Assembly: GCA_944324045.1 (NCBI GenBank)
Contig: CALUUT010000021.1
Span: forward strand, 1-35,410
Direction: 5' to 3'
Origin: an uncultured Desulfovibrionaceae bacterium
GTDB lineage: Bacteria > Desulfobacterota > Desulfovibrionia > Desulfovibrionales > Desulfovibrionaceae
Length of the DNA stretch: 35,410 nucleotides
Shown piece after piece: positions 25,284 through 33,405 of this stretch. The notes under the pieces were generated by a model. That model had not been told where the DNA came from and ran no database searches. It worked only from the letters and a program-made list of their open reading frames with translations. Positions within the stretch are counted from its first letter, which is position 1, and each line of letters opens with the position of its first letter. Made by a program: the position numbers and the translations under genes.

Positions 25284-25546
25284 GAGCAATAAAGCCCAAG
25301 AGGCGCTTTGCGCCCCTCAGATGCCCCGCGGAAAAAGGCGCGGGGTGGGGCTATATGGCCTTTCCGGCCTTCGGTCTCAAACTGCAGAGGAAGATAGATG
25401 GAAGCAGCCGGCCCCTTTCACAAAAAAGAGGCACGTTTCCCGTTTCGTTTCCTGTCCGCAAGCGCGCCCGCTTTTTCCGGACAAAAGCGAAAACGCCGCA
25501 AACCAGATGCCCGGCGCGGATAAGCCGCCGGATAAGGAGAAAGAAC
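25284..25546 (+). other. Spacer with hairpins between nrdD and the glycyl-radical gene
   Basis: 263 nt with no frame that joins the two coding sequences. It can form at least two stems: GGCGC-TTT-GCGCC just past the nrdD stop, and CCCCGCG/CGCGGGG around 25324-25342. No T-run follows, so it may set the relative mRNA levels of the two parts rather than end transcription. Confidence 0.5.
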
Positions 25547-25717
25547 ATGCCTGCGCAAAACAGCGCCGCCGTCCAGGAGCGCGGCGGCAGAATGGTCGGA
25601 AAGTCCGTGGGGTTTGAACGCACCAGAAGAATAACCGGCTATCTGGTCGGAACCCTTGAACGCTTCAACAACGCCAAACGCGCAGAGGAAAAAGACAGGG
25701 TGAAGCATGGGGCTTAA
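25547..25717 (+). CDS. Stand-alone glycyl-radical domain of anaerobic ribonucleotide reductase
   Basis: A 56-residue protein matching the extreme C-terminus of one-piece NrdD enzymes. RRITGYLVG (Gly31 is the expected radical site), RFNNAKRAEE and DRVKHG line up with the E. coli NrdD ending, where GYLG, FNAGK and RRVKH occur. It therefore probably supplies the glycyl radical in trans to the 791-residue NrdD, after activation by NrdG. The first 20 residues are polar linker. The ATG follows AAGGAG at good spacing. Its last 11 nt overlap the nrdG start, so the two are translationally coupled. An alternative is a YfiD-like repair part, but the main protein has no glycyl site of its own. Confidence 0.85.
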   Translation: MPAQNSAAVQERGGRMVGKSVGFERTRRITGYLVGTLERFNNAKRAEEKDRVKHGA

Positions 25718-26252
25718 GCTCAGGATAAGCGGTCTTGTCGAAGAATCCGTGGTCGACGGGCCGGGCATCCGCTTTGTCGTGTTCACGCAAGGATGCCCGC
25801 ACCATTGCCCCGGATGCCACAACCCGCAAACGCATGATCCGGCCGGGGGGCGTCTGGCGGACGTGCGCGAGATTCTGGAACGCTTCATGGAAAACCCGTT
25901 GCTTGCGGGCATAACGTTTTCCGGCGGCGAACCCTTTCTCCAGCCCGGCCCCTTGTGCGCGCTCGCCTGGGAGATCAGGCGCCTTGGCAAAAACGTGGCC
26001 GTTTATACGGGATACACCTTTGAAGCCCTGCTTGCGCGCGCAAATCATCCCATGGTCACGCGCCTTTTGTCCCTTACGGATATCCTGATCGACGGCCCCT
26101 ATATCGAATCCCTGCGGGATTTGACCCTGCCGTACCGCGGCAGCCGCAACCAGAGAATCCTGGACCGCGCGGCGCGCATGTCGCTTATGGCGGCGCATCG
26201 CGCGAGCCTTGACCAGGCTCGTCACGTTGCGCCGCTGTTGCGGCCTGTATAA
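25707..26252 (+). CDS. nrdG: Anaerobic ribonucleotide reductase-activating protein (radical SAM)
   Basis: Uses SAM and a [4Fe-4S] cluster to abstract hydrogen from the glycine of the reductase. The 181-residue product has the radical-SAM motif CPHHCPGC (Cys30, Cys34, Cys37), GGEP near 73-76, and an opening VDGPGIRFVVFTQGC typical of glycyl-radical activases. The ATG at 25707 lies inside the end of the small glycyl-radical gene. A GC stem (26231-26244) at the end of the gene, with an AT-rich stretch after it, might aid termination. Confidence 0.92.
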   Translation: MGLKLRISGLVEESVVDGPGIRFVVFTQGCPHHCPGCHNPQTHDPAGGRLADVREILERFMENPLLAGITFSGGEPFLQPGPLCALAWEIRRLGKNVAVYTGYTFEALLARANHPMVTRLLSLTDILIDGPYIESLRDLTLPYRGSRNQRILDRAARMSLMAAHRASLDQARHVAPLLRPV

Positions 26253-26530
26253 ATTTTATCTGTATTATCAGCATAGTACAAAATATATAATAAAAAAATA
26301 ATGGAAAAAGCCCCGGCAAGGATATAGGCTCGCGGCTGATTCCATAATATGGGACCGCTCCCCGGCAAACGCATCGTTGCAGTATGGGTTTCGCCTGCGG
26401 CGCTGTCCTTCGCGTTTTGCCGGCGAAACGCGCCGCGTTCCTGTCCGGCGCGGGCGTCCGCTTTCATCCGCCGGCACGTTTCATCCATGGCCGGCGGATG
26501 CCGGAACCTTTTTCATCGGAGTGCAAGCAC
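26253..26530. other. AT-rich intergenic region ahead of the HdeA-like gene
   Basis: No gene is seen. The first 70 nt are strongly AT-rich (for example AAATATATAATAAAAAAATAAT around 26281-26302) and probably hold the promoter of the next gene. The rest is GC-rich with small stems, such as GCGTTT/AAACGC near 26409-26432. Confidence 0.4.
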
Positions 26531-27118
26531 ATGAACAGTTCAAGAACAAAATCTCTTGCCGCCGCATTGCTGGGCGTCTTCATTCTGGCCGCATCTTCCG
26601 CCGGGGCGTACGCTGTGGAGAATATAGATTCCGTGCGCCTTGGCGGTCAGGTTCCGGGCGACGCAATCGAGCCGTTCGCCTTAAACTGCAAGGACTTTAT
26701 GGCCTTAAGCCCTGAAATAAAGCTCTTCGCCGCATCCTGGCTTGACGGATATTCTTCGCCCGGCAACAACGTCGATATGTTTGTTCCGGGCGACGCCAAG
26801 GATTTTCTCAAGGAACTTGGCAAAACCTGCGCCGCGAATCCGGACAAAACCGTCAACGACGTGATTGAGAACGTACAGTACGGAAACTCAGGCGAGCCGG
26901 TTGCGCCAAACTGCGCCTATCTGAACAGCCTGGAAAGCGAAATACAGGCCGGATTGCTCATTGCCTGGGCCATGGGATATGTGATCAACGGGAATGAAAA
27001 CGCCCCGGATATCATCCATTTCAACGAGCTTGGCGCTGTGGCCAACGTCGTCATAAACAAATGCAAAAACGCGCCGTCAGCCAGCGTGCTCGAACTGGTG
27101 AAAAAAGAATTGCCGTAA
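26531..27118 (+). CDS. Secreted protein with two tandem HdeA-like domains
   Basis: A 195-residue product with a signal peptide (residues 1-28, cut after AYA). Two similar segments follow. The first, at 50-116, has C53-x-DF, EIKLFAASWLDGY and C100, then TVNDVIENV; the second, at 125-193, has C128, EIQAGLLIAWAMGY and C178, then ASVLELVKKEL. Each keeps the Cys...W-x2-GY...Cys layout of HdeA/HdeB acid-stress chaperones, with the Cys pair expected to form one disulfide. A periplasmic acid or envelope-stress chaperone role is inferred. The start is the ATG at 26531, with GGAG about 10 nt upstream. It is followed by a strong terminator, so it is a single-gene unit. Confidence 0.72.
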   Translation: MNSSRTKSLAAALLGVFILAASSAGAYAVENIDSVRLGGQVPGDAIEPFALNCKDFMALSPEIKLFAASWLDGYSSPGNNVDMFVPGDAKDFLKELGKTCAANPDKTVNDVIENVQYGNSGEPVAPNCAYLNSLESEIQAGLLIAWAMGYVINGNENAPDIIHFNELGAVANVVINKCKNAPSASVLELVKKELP

Positions 27119-27185
27119 CGCCGTCTGGGCATTGCAATCATGCCGCCCAATGCGCGAAAAAGCGGCGGACGGACAGGCAAAAAGG

Positions 27186-27217
27186 CAGGGGAAAGGGCGC
27201 TTTCCCCTGTCTTTTTT
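27186..27217. terminator. Bidirectional intrinsic terminator
   Basis: A 10-bp stem, CAGGGGAAAG/CTTTCCCCTG (27186-27195 with 27200-27209), is followed by six T on the plus strand (27212-27217); on the minus strand five T follow. It can end both the HdeA-like gene and the converging EamA/ABC transcript (stop at 27238). Confidence 0.85.
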
Positions 27218-27237
27218 CGCATTTTGGGAGAACGCCG

Positions 27238-27651
27238 CTACAGTATCAAAATCAGCGAGCCGGCGGTTATGCACAGCCCGCCAAGAATGGTTTTAAGGGT
27301 CGGCGCTTCGCCAAGCAGGATAATGGCCAGAAAGATGGTTATGGCCACGCTCAGCTTGTCGATGGGCGCGACTTTGGAGACGTCGCCAAGTTGCAGGGCT
27401 TTAAAATAACAAAGCCAGGACAGGCCCGTGGCTATGGCGGAAAGAAACAGAAAAAGCAGGGTATGCCCCGACAGGGTTTTAAGGCCTTTTCCCGCCCCGG
27501 TTCCAAGGGCGATGCCCCAGGTCAGAATCAAAATAAAAGTCACCCGGATTGCAGTCGCCAGGTTTGAATCCACGCCCCTGACGCCGATTTTTGAAAAAAT
27601 CGCCGTAAGCGACGCAAACACCGCGGACAGCAGGGCATATACCTTCCACAT
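27238..27651 (-). CDS. Half-size EamA-family transporter (DMT superfamily)
   Basis: A 137-residue membrane protein with about five hydrophobic segments and one EamA repeat: YALLSAVFASLTAIFSKIGV at the start and LGDVSKVAPIDKLSVAITIFLAIILLGE near 88-115. Most EamA exporters have two repeats (about 300 residues); single-repeat members usually act as dimers. The substrate is unknown. It is the last gene of the minus-strand iron-transport cluster, 28 nt after the second ABC ATPase. A C5-A-C7 tract (27652-27664, G-rich on the coding strand) forms its ribosome-binding region, so replication slippage there could alter translation. Confidence 0.8.
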   Translation of the reverse strand: MWKVYALLSAVFASLTAIFSKIGVRGVDSNLATAIRVTFILILTWGIALGTGAGKGLKTLSGHTLLFLFLSAIATGLSWLCYFKALQLGDVSKVAPIDKLSVAITIFLAIILLGEAPTLKTILGGLCITAGSLILIL

Positions 27652-27679
27652 CCCCCACCCCCCCTGTTTTTACGGCCCA

Positions 27680-28366
27680 TCATGCCTCCAGGCGTTCCAG
27701 TTTGCCGTTTTTCATCGAAAACCGGATGCTTCCGCACAATGCCGCCTCAGCTTCATGGGTCACGACAATAACCGCGGCGCCATGACGGTTGGCCGCGCGC
27801 AAAAGCTCCATGACCATGCGCGAATTCTCAGGGTCAAGCGCGCTTGTGGGCTCGTCCGCCACAAGCACGGCCGGTTCGTTGAACAGGGCTCTGGCGATTG
27901 CGACCCTGCGCATTTCGCCGCCGGAAAGAGCGCTCGGGTATTCAAACGCCAGCGCGGAAAGCCCGACGGCTTCCAGCAGAAAATCAGCCCGGCCGGATTC
28001 AGGGGCGTTTGCTCCCGCAAAAAGCTGCGGAGCCCTGATGTTGTCGTATACGGTCAGATTGCCCAAAAGGCCCATGTCCTGGGGAATAAAGCTTATCTCC
28101 CGGTTGCGCAGGGCCGACAACTCTCTGTCCGTCAGGGAATATATGTCGTTCCCTCTGAATCGTACCAGACCGCGGGTAGGGGCGGCAAGCCCCGCAAGCA
28201 TCGTGAGCAGGGTGGTCTTGCCGCTGCCGGATTGCCCGACAATGGTTGCAAAATCGCCTTCGGACACGCTGAAATCAACGTCGGACACCGCCGCGAAAGA
28301 CGCATGCCCCGCGGCGCTTCGACGCTGAAACACCTTGCTTGCGGACACGGCTTCAAGAAGACTCAC
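27680..28366 (-). CDS. ABC transporter ATP-binding protein (MacB/LolD type), second module
   Basis: ATPase subunit, 228 residues, with Walker A GQSGSGKT near 44-51, signature LSGGEMRR, Walker B LVADEPTSALD and the switch His in VVVTHEAE. The MacB/LolD subfamily works with FtsX-like permeases by moving periplasmic domains rather than by channel import. It starts at GTG (28364-28366) with GGGAGGAG upstream and overlaps the stop of the third FtsX permease by four bases (GTGA). It most likely pairs with that permease. Confidence 0.88.
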   Translation of the reverse strand: MSLLEAVSASKVFQRRSAAGHASFAAVSDVDFSVSEGDFATIVGQSGSGKTTLLTMLAGLAAPTRGLVRFRGNDIYSLTDRELSALRNREISFIPQDMGLLGNLTVYDNIRAPQLFAGANAPESGRADFLLEAVGLSALAFEYPSALSGGEMRRVAIARALFNEPAVLVADEPTSALDPENSRMVMELLRAANRHGAAVIVVTHEAEAALCGSIRFSMKNGKLERLEA

Positions 28367-29580
28367 AGCTCCTCCCGCATGATTATGTAGGCGTCAATGC
28401 GCCCCAGTTTGCGCATTGCGGGCAGACAGGCCAAAGGGCCGGTCATGAGCCCAAGAAGCAGGGCCCCGGCGGCGGCAGCCAGCCGGTAAAGCGGACCCGG
28501 CTCCAGAGAGGGCGCATCCAGAACAGCGCCGATATAGGCGTTAAACAGCGTCGTGACCAGCATTGCGGCGGCCACGCCCGCAAAAGCCCCGCTCAGACTG
28601 ACGAGCAGGGCTTCCCGCATGACGATGCGCCCAAGCGCGGAACGCGACGCGCCGATAATCCGCAATACGGCGAATTCCTTTTTTCTTTCCCGAATGAGCG
28701 CTGAAAACACGAGCGCCATGACAAGCGCCCCCAGCACCCACAACACGCCGGAAAAAACATGAATGCATCTGGAAAAAAAGGAGAGCTTTGCGGCCATGTC
28801 GGTGATCATTCCGGCGACGACCACGAAATCCAGATTATATGCCGCCGCGTACTTCTGGGAAATGCGATTCACCAGCTCTTTGATATCGGTTGCGGGAGCA
28901 GCCTTGATCAGGGTGGATGAAACAAAGGCGTTCCGGTCAAGGCCCGCGGGCAGATTGAGGCGGGGGCCAAGTTCCGACGCCAGCAAAAGCCGCCTTGCCC
29001 GGTCGATTTCCAAAAACACCGACGTGTCGAACCCCATGCCCGTAGGCTCAAGGCGCGCGGCGATGGTCAGTTCTTTGCCGAAAAGCGTAAGCGTGTCTCC
29101 TACCTGGCCGACAATCTTGCTGCCGACCACAACTTCGTCATCCCGCATGGGGCGGTCGATTGCGGAAGCCATCCACGGCCGCACCACAAAATCCGTTTCC
29201 GGGTCAATGCCGATCAACTGCACCGGCAGCGTGCAGCATGACGCCTTCAGCGTTGCAATGAAAAGCTGGGCCGTGACCTTTTCAACGCCTTTTTCCTGAC
29301 GGACTTCCTCGGAAAAACGCCTGTCCATATAAAAAGAACTGGGTTCGCCGCGCAAAAGCGAACTTTGCACCTTGGCGTCATACCCATAAGGGACAAAAAG
29401 CGCGTCCGCTCCCAATCGTTCCGCCGTCGTGCGCGTGCCCTGGGACAGGCCCTGTCCGATGACGGTCCCGCAATACAGGGTAAAGGAAAACAAAAAAACG
29501 ATGACCGCAAGAATGCCGGTCCTGACCGGCTTGCGGCTCAGGTTCTGGCGTATGAGCGCCCACGAAGTCAGTTTTTTCAC
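28363..29580 (-). CDS. FtsX-like ABC permease, third copy (second module)
   Basis: 405-residue permease of the MacB/FtsX type: one N-terminal membrane segment (about residues 19-40, RTGILAVIVFLFSFTLYCGT), a periplasmic domain of about 220 residues, and three C-terminal segments, with the FtsX-type stretch LIRERKKEFAVLRIIGASRSALGRIVMREA. The start is GTG at 29578-29580, overlapping the DUF4418-like stop (GTGA) with GGAGAG upstream; an in-frame extension further upstream reads through the DUF4418-like gene in another frame and is not real. It probably works with the ATPase that follows. Confidence 0.87.
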   Translation of the reverse strand: MKKLTSWALIRQNLSRKPVRTGILAVIVFLFSFTLYCGTVIGQGLSQGTRTTAERLGADALFVPYGYDAKVQSSLLRGEPSSFYMDRRFSEEVRQEKGVEKVTAQLFIATLKASCCTLPVQLIGIDPETDFVVRPWMASAIDRPMRDDEVVVGSKIVGQVGDTLTLFGKELTIAARLEPTGMGFDTSVFLEIDRARRLLLASELGPRLNLPAGLDRNAFVSSTLIKAAPATDIKELVNRISQKYAAAYNLDFVVVAGMITDMAAKLSFFSRCIHVFSGVLWVLGALVMALVFSALIRERKKEFAVLRIIGASRSALGRIVMREALLVSLSGAFAGVAAAMLVTTLFNAYIGAVLDAPSLEPGPLYRLAAAAGALLLGLMTGPLACLPAMRKLGRIDAYIIMREEL

Positions 29581-30074
29581 GCGCGCTCTCCGTTCTCCGC
29601 GCCTTTTTCGCCATACGGACCGGATTTTTCGCCCGCGCGGCGAATCGCGCCGCCCAGAGCGGCCATCCGCCTTCCGGCGCTGACCGCAATGCATCCGGAC
29701 GCCAGGACAGCCAGAAAACCGAAAAAGGACAGGGCCGGAAGCGTTCCCATACGACACGGCATCATCGCGCCCGGGCAGACCCCGATGAGCAGGTTCGACG
29801 TCAGAATGACCAGCAACCCGGCGCACAGCGGCAAAAAAGCCAACCCCAGACGGACGCCCGGATGCTTCGCCAAAAGAAGCAGAAATCCGGAAACAGCAAT
29901 CATTCCGCCGCCGCCCAATGCGGCGCGGCCTGTCCAGAAACATTTCATGGGCGCGCTTCCGCCCGCGGCCGTGGAAATCATGGTTTCGCATACCGGAAAG
30001 AAATACGCCGGCGACGCCATGATCAGCAGCCCCAGCACGGCGACAATCAACCCGCCCCAGGAAAAGTCTTTCAT
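29577..30074 (-). CDS. DUF4418-like membrane protein
   Basis: 165 residues with four hydrophobic segments. Cys-containing loops MKCFWTGRAALGGG near 43-56 and LIGVCPGAMMPCRMGTLPAL resemble DUF4418, a small membrane family often coded beside MacB-type ABC genes. The function is unknown; paired Cys/Met motifs facing one side could bind a metal. The start overlaps the first ATPase stop by four bases (ATGA) and its own stop overlaps the third permease start (GTGA), so it physically joins the two ABC modules in one operon. Confidence 0.65.
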   Translation of the reverse strand: MKDFSWGGLIVAVLGLLIMASPAYFFPVCETMISTAAGGSAPMKCFWTGRAALGGGGMIAVSGFLLLLAKHPGVRLGLAFLPLCAGLLVILTSNLLIGVCPGAMMPCRMGTLPALSFFGFLAVLASGCIAVSAGRRMAALGGAIRRAGEKSGPYGEKGAENGERA

Positions 30075-30781
30075 CTTCCCGCCTCCGCAGGCGCTCCCGC
30101 GCGGCCGTGGGGATGGGCGTTTTGAACGTCTTTGACCATACGCCCGAATTCTAGGTACACAATCCTCTGCGCATGGGCCGCCACATCAGGCGAATGCGTC
30201 ACCACGACAATGGTGCTGCCCTGTTTGTGCAGTTGATGAAAAATATCCATGACGGTATTCTGGTTCGCTTCATCCAGGTTGCCGGTCGGCTCGTCCGCAA
30301 GGATTAACCTGGGATGATTGATCAGGGCGCGGGCGATGCACAAACGCTGCTGCTCCCCGCCGGAAAGCTGGCGCGGCAGATGCCGCCCTCGGTGCCCAAG
30401 CCCGACCCGCTCCAGGGCCGCGAGCGCTTCCTTTTCATCCGCCATGCTGTGATAATACTGGGCGATCATGACGTTTTCCACAGCCGTCAGATAGGATATA
30501 AGATGGAACTGCTGGAAAATGAGACCGATCTTGTCCCGCCGTATCACGGTCAAATCCCGGGCGTTTAAACGGGAAATCTTTTCTCCGTCGAGAAAAACCG
30601 CGCCATGCGTGGCCTTGTTCAGGCAACCGATAATGTTCATCAACGTGGTCTTGCCGGAGCCGGACGAGCCCATAATCGCAAGCCATTCCCCTTCCCGGAC
30701 ATTGAAGGTGATGTTCTGCAACGCCTTCACCTGTCCGTAAAACATGGAAACTTCATGCAGCTCAAGAATATTTTTTTTCAT
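30071..30781 (-). CDS. ABC transporter ATP-binding protein (MacB/LolD type), P19 iron module
   Basis: 236-residue ATPase: Walker A GSSGSGKT near 38-45, signature LSGGEQQR near 139-146, Walker B LILADEPTGNLD near 159-170, and VVVTHSPD. It corresponds in position to the ATPase of the Campylobacter jejuni P19 locus (Cj1663-like) and to one of the fetABCDEF accessory genes of E. coli/Yersinia. The start is the ATG at 30779-30781 with AGGG upstream. It lies 26 nt after the second FtsX permease. Confidence 0.9.
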   Translation of the reverse strand: MKKNILELHEVSMFYGQVKALQNITFNVREGEWLAIMGSSGSGKTTLMNIIGCLNKATHGAVFLDGEKISRLNARDLTVIRRDKIGLIFQQFHLISYLTAVENVMIAQYYHSMADEKEALAALERVGLGHRGRHLPRQLSGGEQQRLCIARALINHPRLILADEPTGNLDEANQNTVMDIFHQLHKQGSTIVVVTHSPDVAAHAQRIVYLEFGRMVKDVQNAHPHGRAGAPAEAGR

Positions 30782-30807
30782 ATCATCACCCTAAAAACAG
30801 GCATTCT

Positions 30808-31953
30808 CTATTCGCCGCGCAAAACCAGCGAAGGCTCGACGTCGGTCGCTCTGGCGACCGGTATCAGGGATGCAAGGACCGTGACCACAAGCGACGCAAG
30901 AAGGGTGAGCCACACCAGGAAAAAGGGCAGACTCACGCCGCGTTCAAACACGCTCATGCTCACGGCCTGGGCAAAGAAATATCCGGCGACAAGCCCCAGA
31001 AGGCCGCCGATGCAGGCCAGAACCAGCCCTTCGCCCATGAATTCGCTGATGATGCTTCTGTTTTCAGCGCCAATGGCCTTTTTCAGACCGATTTCCTTCC
31101 TGCGTTCCATGACCACGGTCATCATGGTGGTGCCCACGCAAATCATGGTCAAAAACAGAACAACGGCCGTCACCAGATAGACAAGAACCTGCAATTTGCC
31201 GAGCACCGCGGCTTCCGAATTCATGAGACGCTTTACAAGACGCGGCGTGACTTCGGGGATTTCGGACCTGATTGTTTCGGACAATCGCTCCAGTTCCGCG
31301 CTGTCCGCGGCCACGCTCATTTCCACGACCGAGGCGCGCCCCGGATTTCCAAGCAGCGATTCAAGGGTCTGCATGGGCATAAGCACAAAGCCGTCCTCAG
31401 CGCCGCCTGAGCGAACAATGCCGCTTACCCTGAATTCCTTTTTAAACTTGCGGCCTTTTTCCGGAACAATGTCCAAAACTATGGATGTTCCGGCATAGAT
31501 GCGGGCGTTTTCGGCAATGTCCGTTCCAAGCAGAATCTGGTTTTCTCCGCGCGGCCATTCGCCCTGAATGCGCCAATACGGGCTGGTCTTGCGCACGGCG
31601 TCCATATCCGTGCCCACCACGGTCAGGCCCTGCATGTTGTAATACATGGTCTCGTAGCGAAACGGCGTGGCCCCGACCAGTTTTTCGGAAGGGATCAGTG
31701 CTTCGGCCCGCCGGGCGTCCGCCAGCCGCATGGCGGAGTCAGCGCCGGAAGAAACCAGAATCATGTTGGCCCCGTAAGAGCGAAACTCCCGTCCCATCTG
31801 ACGCGGAATATCGTAGTACACCGCGCCCATGCCCAGAAACACCGTCGCGCCTATGGCGACCGCCAAAAGCGCGACCATCATGCGCGAGCGCCGGCGCATC
31901 AGCGAACTCAAAATAATTTTCAGATACATTTTCTGACGGCTCATGAAACGCAT
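30808..31953 (-). CDS. FtsX-like ABC permease, P19 iron module, second
   Basis: 381-residue permease: N-terminal membrane segment (about residues 25-45, MMVALLAVAIGATVFLGMG), periplasmic domain (about 46-250), then three membrane segments with the FtsX-type VMERRKEIGLKKAIGAENRSIISEF near 280-304. It matches the second permease of the P19 iron cluster. The ATG at 31951-31953 has GAGGGGG just upstream; an internal Met three codons on is less likely. Confidence 0.88.
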   Translation of the reverse strand: MRFMSRQKMYLKIILSSLMRRRSRMMVALLAVAIGATVFLGMGAVYYDIPRQMGREFRSYGANMILVSSGADSAMRLADARRAEALIPSEKLVGATPFRYETMYYNMQGLTVVGTDMDAVRKTSPYWRIQGEWPRGENQILLGTDIAENARIYAGTSIVLDIVPEKGRKFKKEFRVSGIVRSGGAEDGFVLMPMQTLESLLGNPGRASVVEMSVAADSAELERLSETIRSEIPEVTPRLVKRLMNSEAAVLGKLQVLVYLVTAVVLFLTMICVGTTMMTVVMERRKEIGLKKAIGAENRSIISEFMGEGLVLACIGGLLGLVAGYFFAQAVSMSVFERGVSLPFFLVWLTLLASLVVTVLASLIPVARATDVEPSLVLRGE

Positions 31954-32091
31954 TCCCCCTCAAAGCGGACTGGTCCGGATTGCCCATGGCCGGACGTTTT
32001 GCTGTTCTGTTGTTTCCCCTGCGCGCCCAAATCCGGACGTTCCGGCCGGATGTCAAGGCCGCGCATGCTGTTTAGCGGGCGGCTCTTTGGC

Positions 32092-33390
32092 CTACCGCCC
32101 GTGCAACACTTCCGTGGGCCGCAGACGCAACAGCATGTGAATGGCCGGAATGCTGCCGCCGATGGTCACCACAAGAATCAGTATGGCGATGATCGGGATG
32201 ACCAGCCCTTTTATGGCCACAGCCGAACCGAACACGCTGTGCCCGATAAGCTGAGCAAGTCCGATGCCGGCGGCGTATCCCAATGCCCCGCCTATAAGCG
32301 TGGCGATTAATATTTCTGCAAGAACGACCAGGGAAATCTGTCCGTTGGTTGCGCCAAGCGCCTTGAGCAGCCCTATTTCCGTACTGCGCTCCATGACGTT
32401 GGCGGTCACAAGATTTGATATGGCAAGCGCCGAACAGGCCAGGCTCAAAAGCGTCAGCAGAAGCATGAGCAACTGCGTTTTCTGCAAAATCGCCCCTTCG
32501 GACGCCGCGACCTGGAGAACCGGCTTGGCTCTCGAATCCGTAAGCACTTCATCTATCTGGTAGGCAATCGCGCTCACATAGGCCGTGCAATACCAGATTT
32601 CCCATTCGTGCCTGGAAAGGCTGTGCGGATTCTGGGCCGCGCGCCGGGCAAGATCGTTCTCAGGCGTGGTCAGGGCGCTCACCTCAATCCTGCGCACCTT
32701 GCCTTCAAGACCGGACAGACGCTGCACTACGGCCAAAGGCGCAAGAAGCCCGTCGTCTGCTTTGTCGCCCGCGTGATATATGGCGCGGACGGTCAACTGC
32801 GCGACGCGCTCCCGGCCATCCTGATGCATGACCGCAACACTGAGCGTATCGCCGATTTTAAGGCCGCGCCGCGCCGCAAAAGCGGCCCCGGCCATGACCC
32901 CGGACTCGTCGGCGTCCTCAAGCCAGGCGCCTTGCACTTCCCACCAGGATTTCAGATTGATGATCCCCGTATCCACCTGTTCGCCTGTCGGGATATCAAG
33001 ATGCTTGGAAAACCATGTTCCAAGCAGGGTCACATGTTCCGGGGAGTCGTTCGCCCGGGCCTGCACAGGCAAATACGGCGCGAAATCCAGAATGTTGAAG
33101 GCCCAGAAAATGGTTTTTATCCTGGGCAGCTCTGCTTCAATCAGAAATTTGTCGGTCACGCCCACGCCTTCGCGCACCCCGTACAAATCGCTCAAAATGG
33201 AAGCGCCCCGGGGTTCCACCATGATGTTGGCCCCATAGGTCTTCAGTTCCTGATTCACCTTGTCGCCGACATCCAGCATGACGTTCAGCATGGCCGTCGC
33301 CAGAGAAATGCCAAGCGCCATGGTGCAGGCCATCATGAGCAGTTTTTGCTTTTGCCGGGTAACCGCCCCGAAAATCATCCGAAAAAACAT
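32092..33390 (-). CDS. FtsX-like ABC permease, P19 iron module, first
   Basis: 432-residue permease with an N-terminal membrane segment (about 17-37), a large periplasmic domain and three C-terminal membrane segments, including VMERSTEIGLLKALGATNGQISLV near 335-358. It is first of the two permeases after the DUF2318 gene, as in Campylobacter P19 loci. The ATG at 33388-33390 has AAAGGAG about 9 nt upstream. It is separated from the next permease by 138 nt. Confidence 0.88.
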   Translation of the reverse strand: MFFRMIFGAVTRQKQKLLMMACTMALGISLATAMLNVMLDVGDKVNQELKTYGANIMVEPRGASILSDLYGVREGVGVTDKFLIEAELPRIKTIFWAFNILDFAPYLPVQARANDSPEHVTLLGTWFSKHLDIPTGEQVDTGIINLKSWWEVQGAWLEDADESGVMAGAAFAARRGLKIGDTLSVAVMHQDGRERVAQLTVRAIYHAGDKADDGLLAPLAVVQRLSGLEGKVRRIEVSALTTPENDLARRAAQNPHSLSRHEWEIWYCTAYVSAIAYQIDEVLTDSRAKPVLQVAASEGAILQKTQLLMLLLTLLSLACSALAISNLVTANVMERSTEIGLLKALGATNGQISLVVLAEILIATLIGGALGYAAGIGLAQLIGHSVFGSAVAIKGLVIPIIAILILVVTIGGSIPAIHMLLRLRPTEVLHGR

Positions 33391-33405
33391 GCCGGGCGCT
33401 CCTTT

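Noticed and set aside
27680..33390. MacAB-type macrolide or toxin efflux pump
   Set aside because: There is no MacA-like membrane fusion protein, and the genes are linked to P19 and DUF2318, which mark iron uptake.
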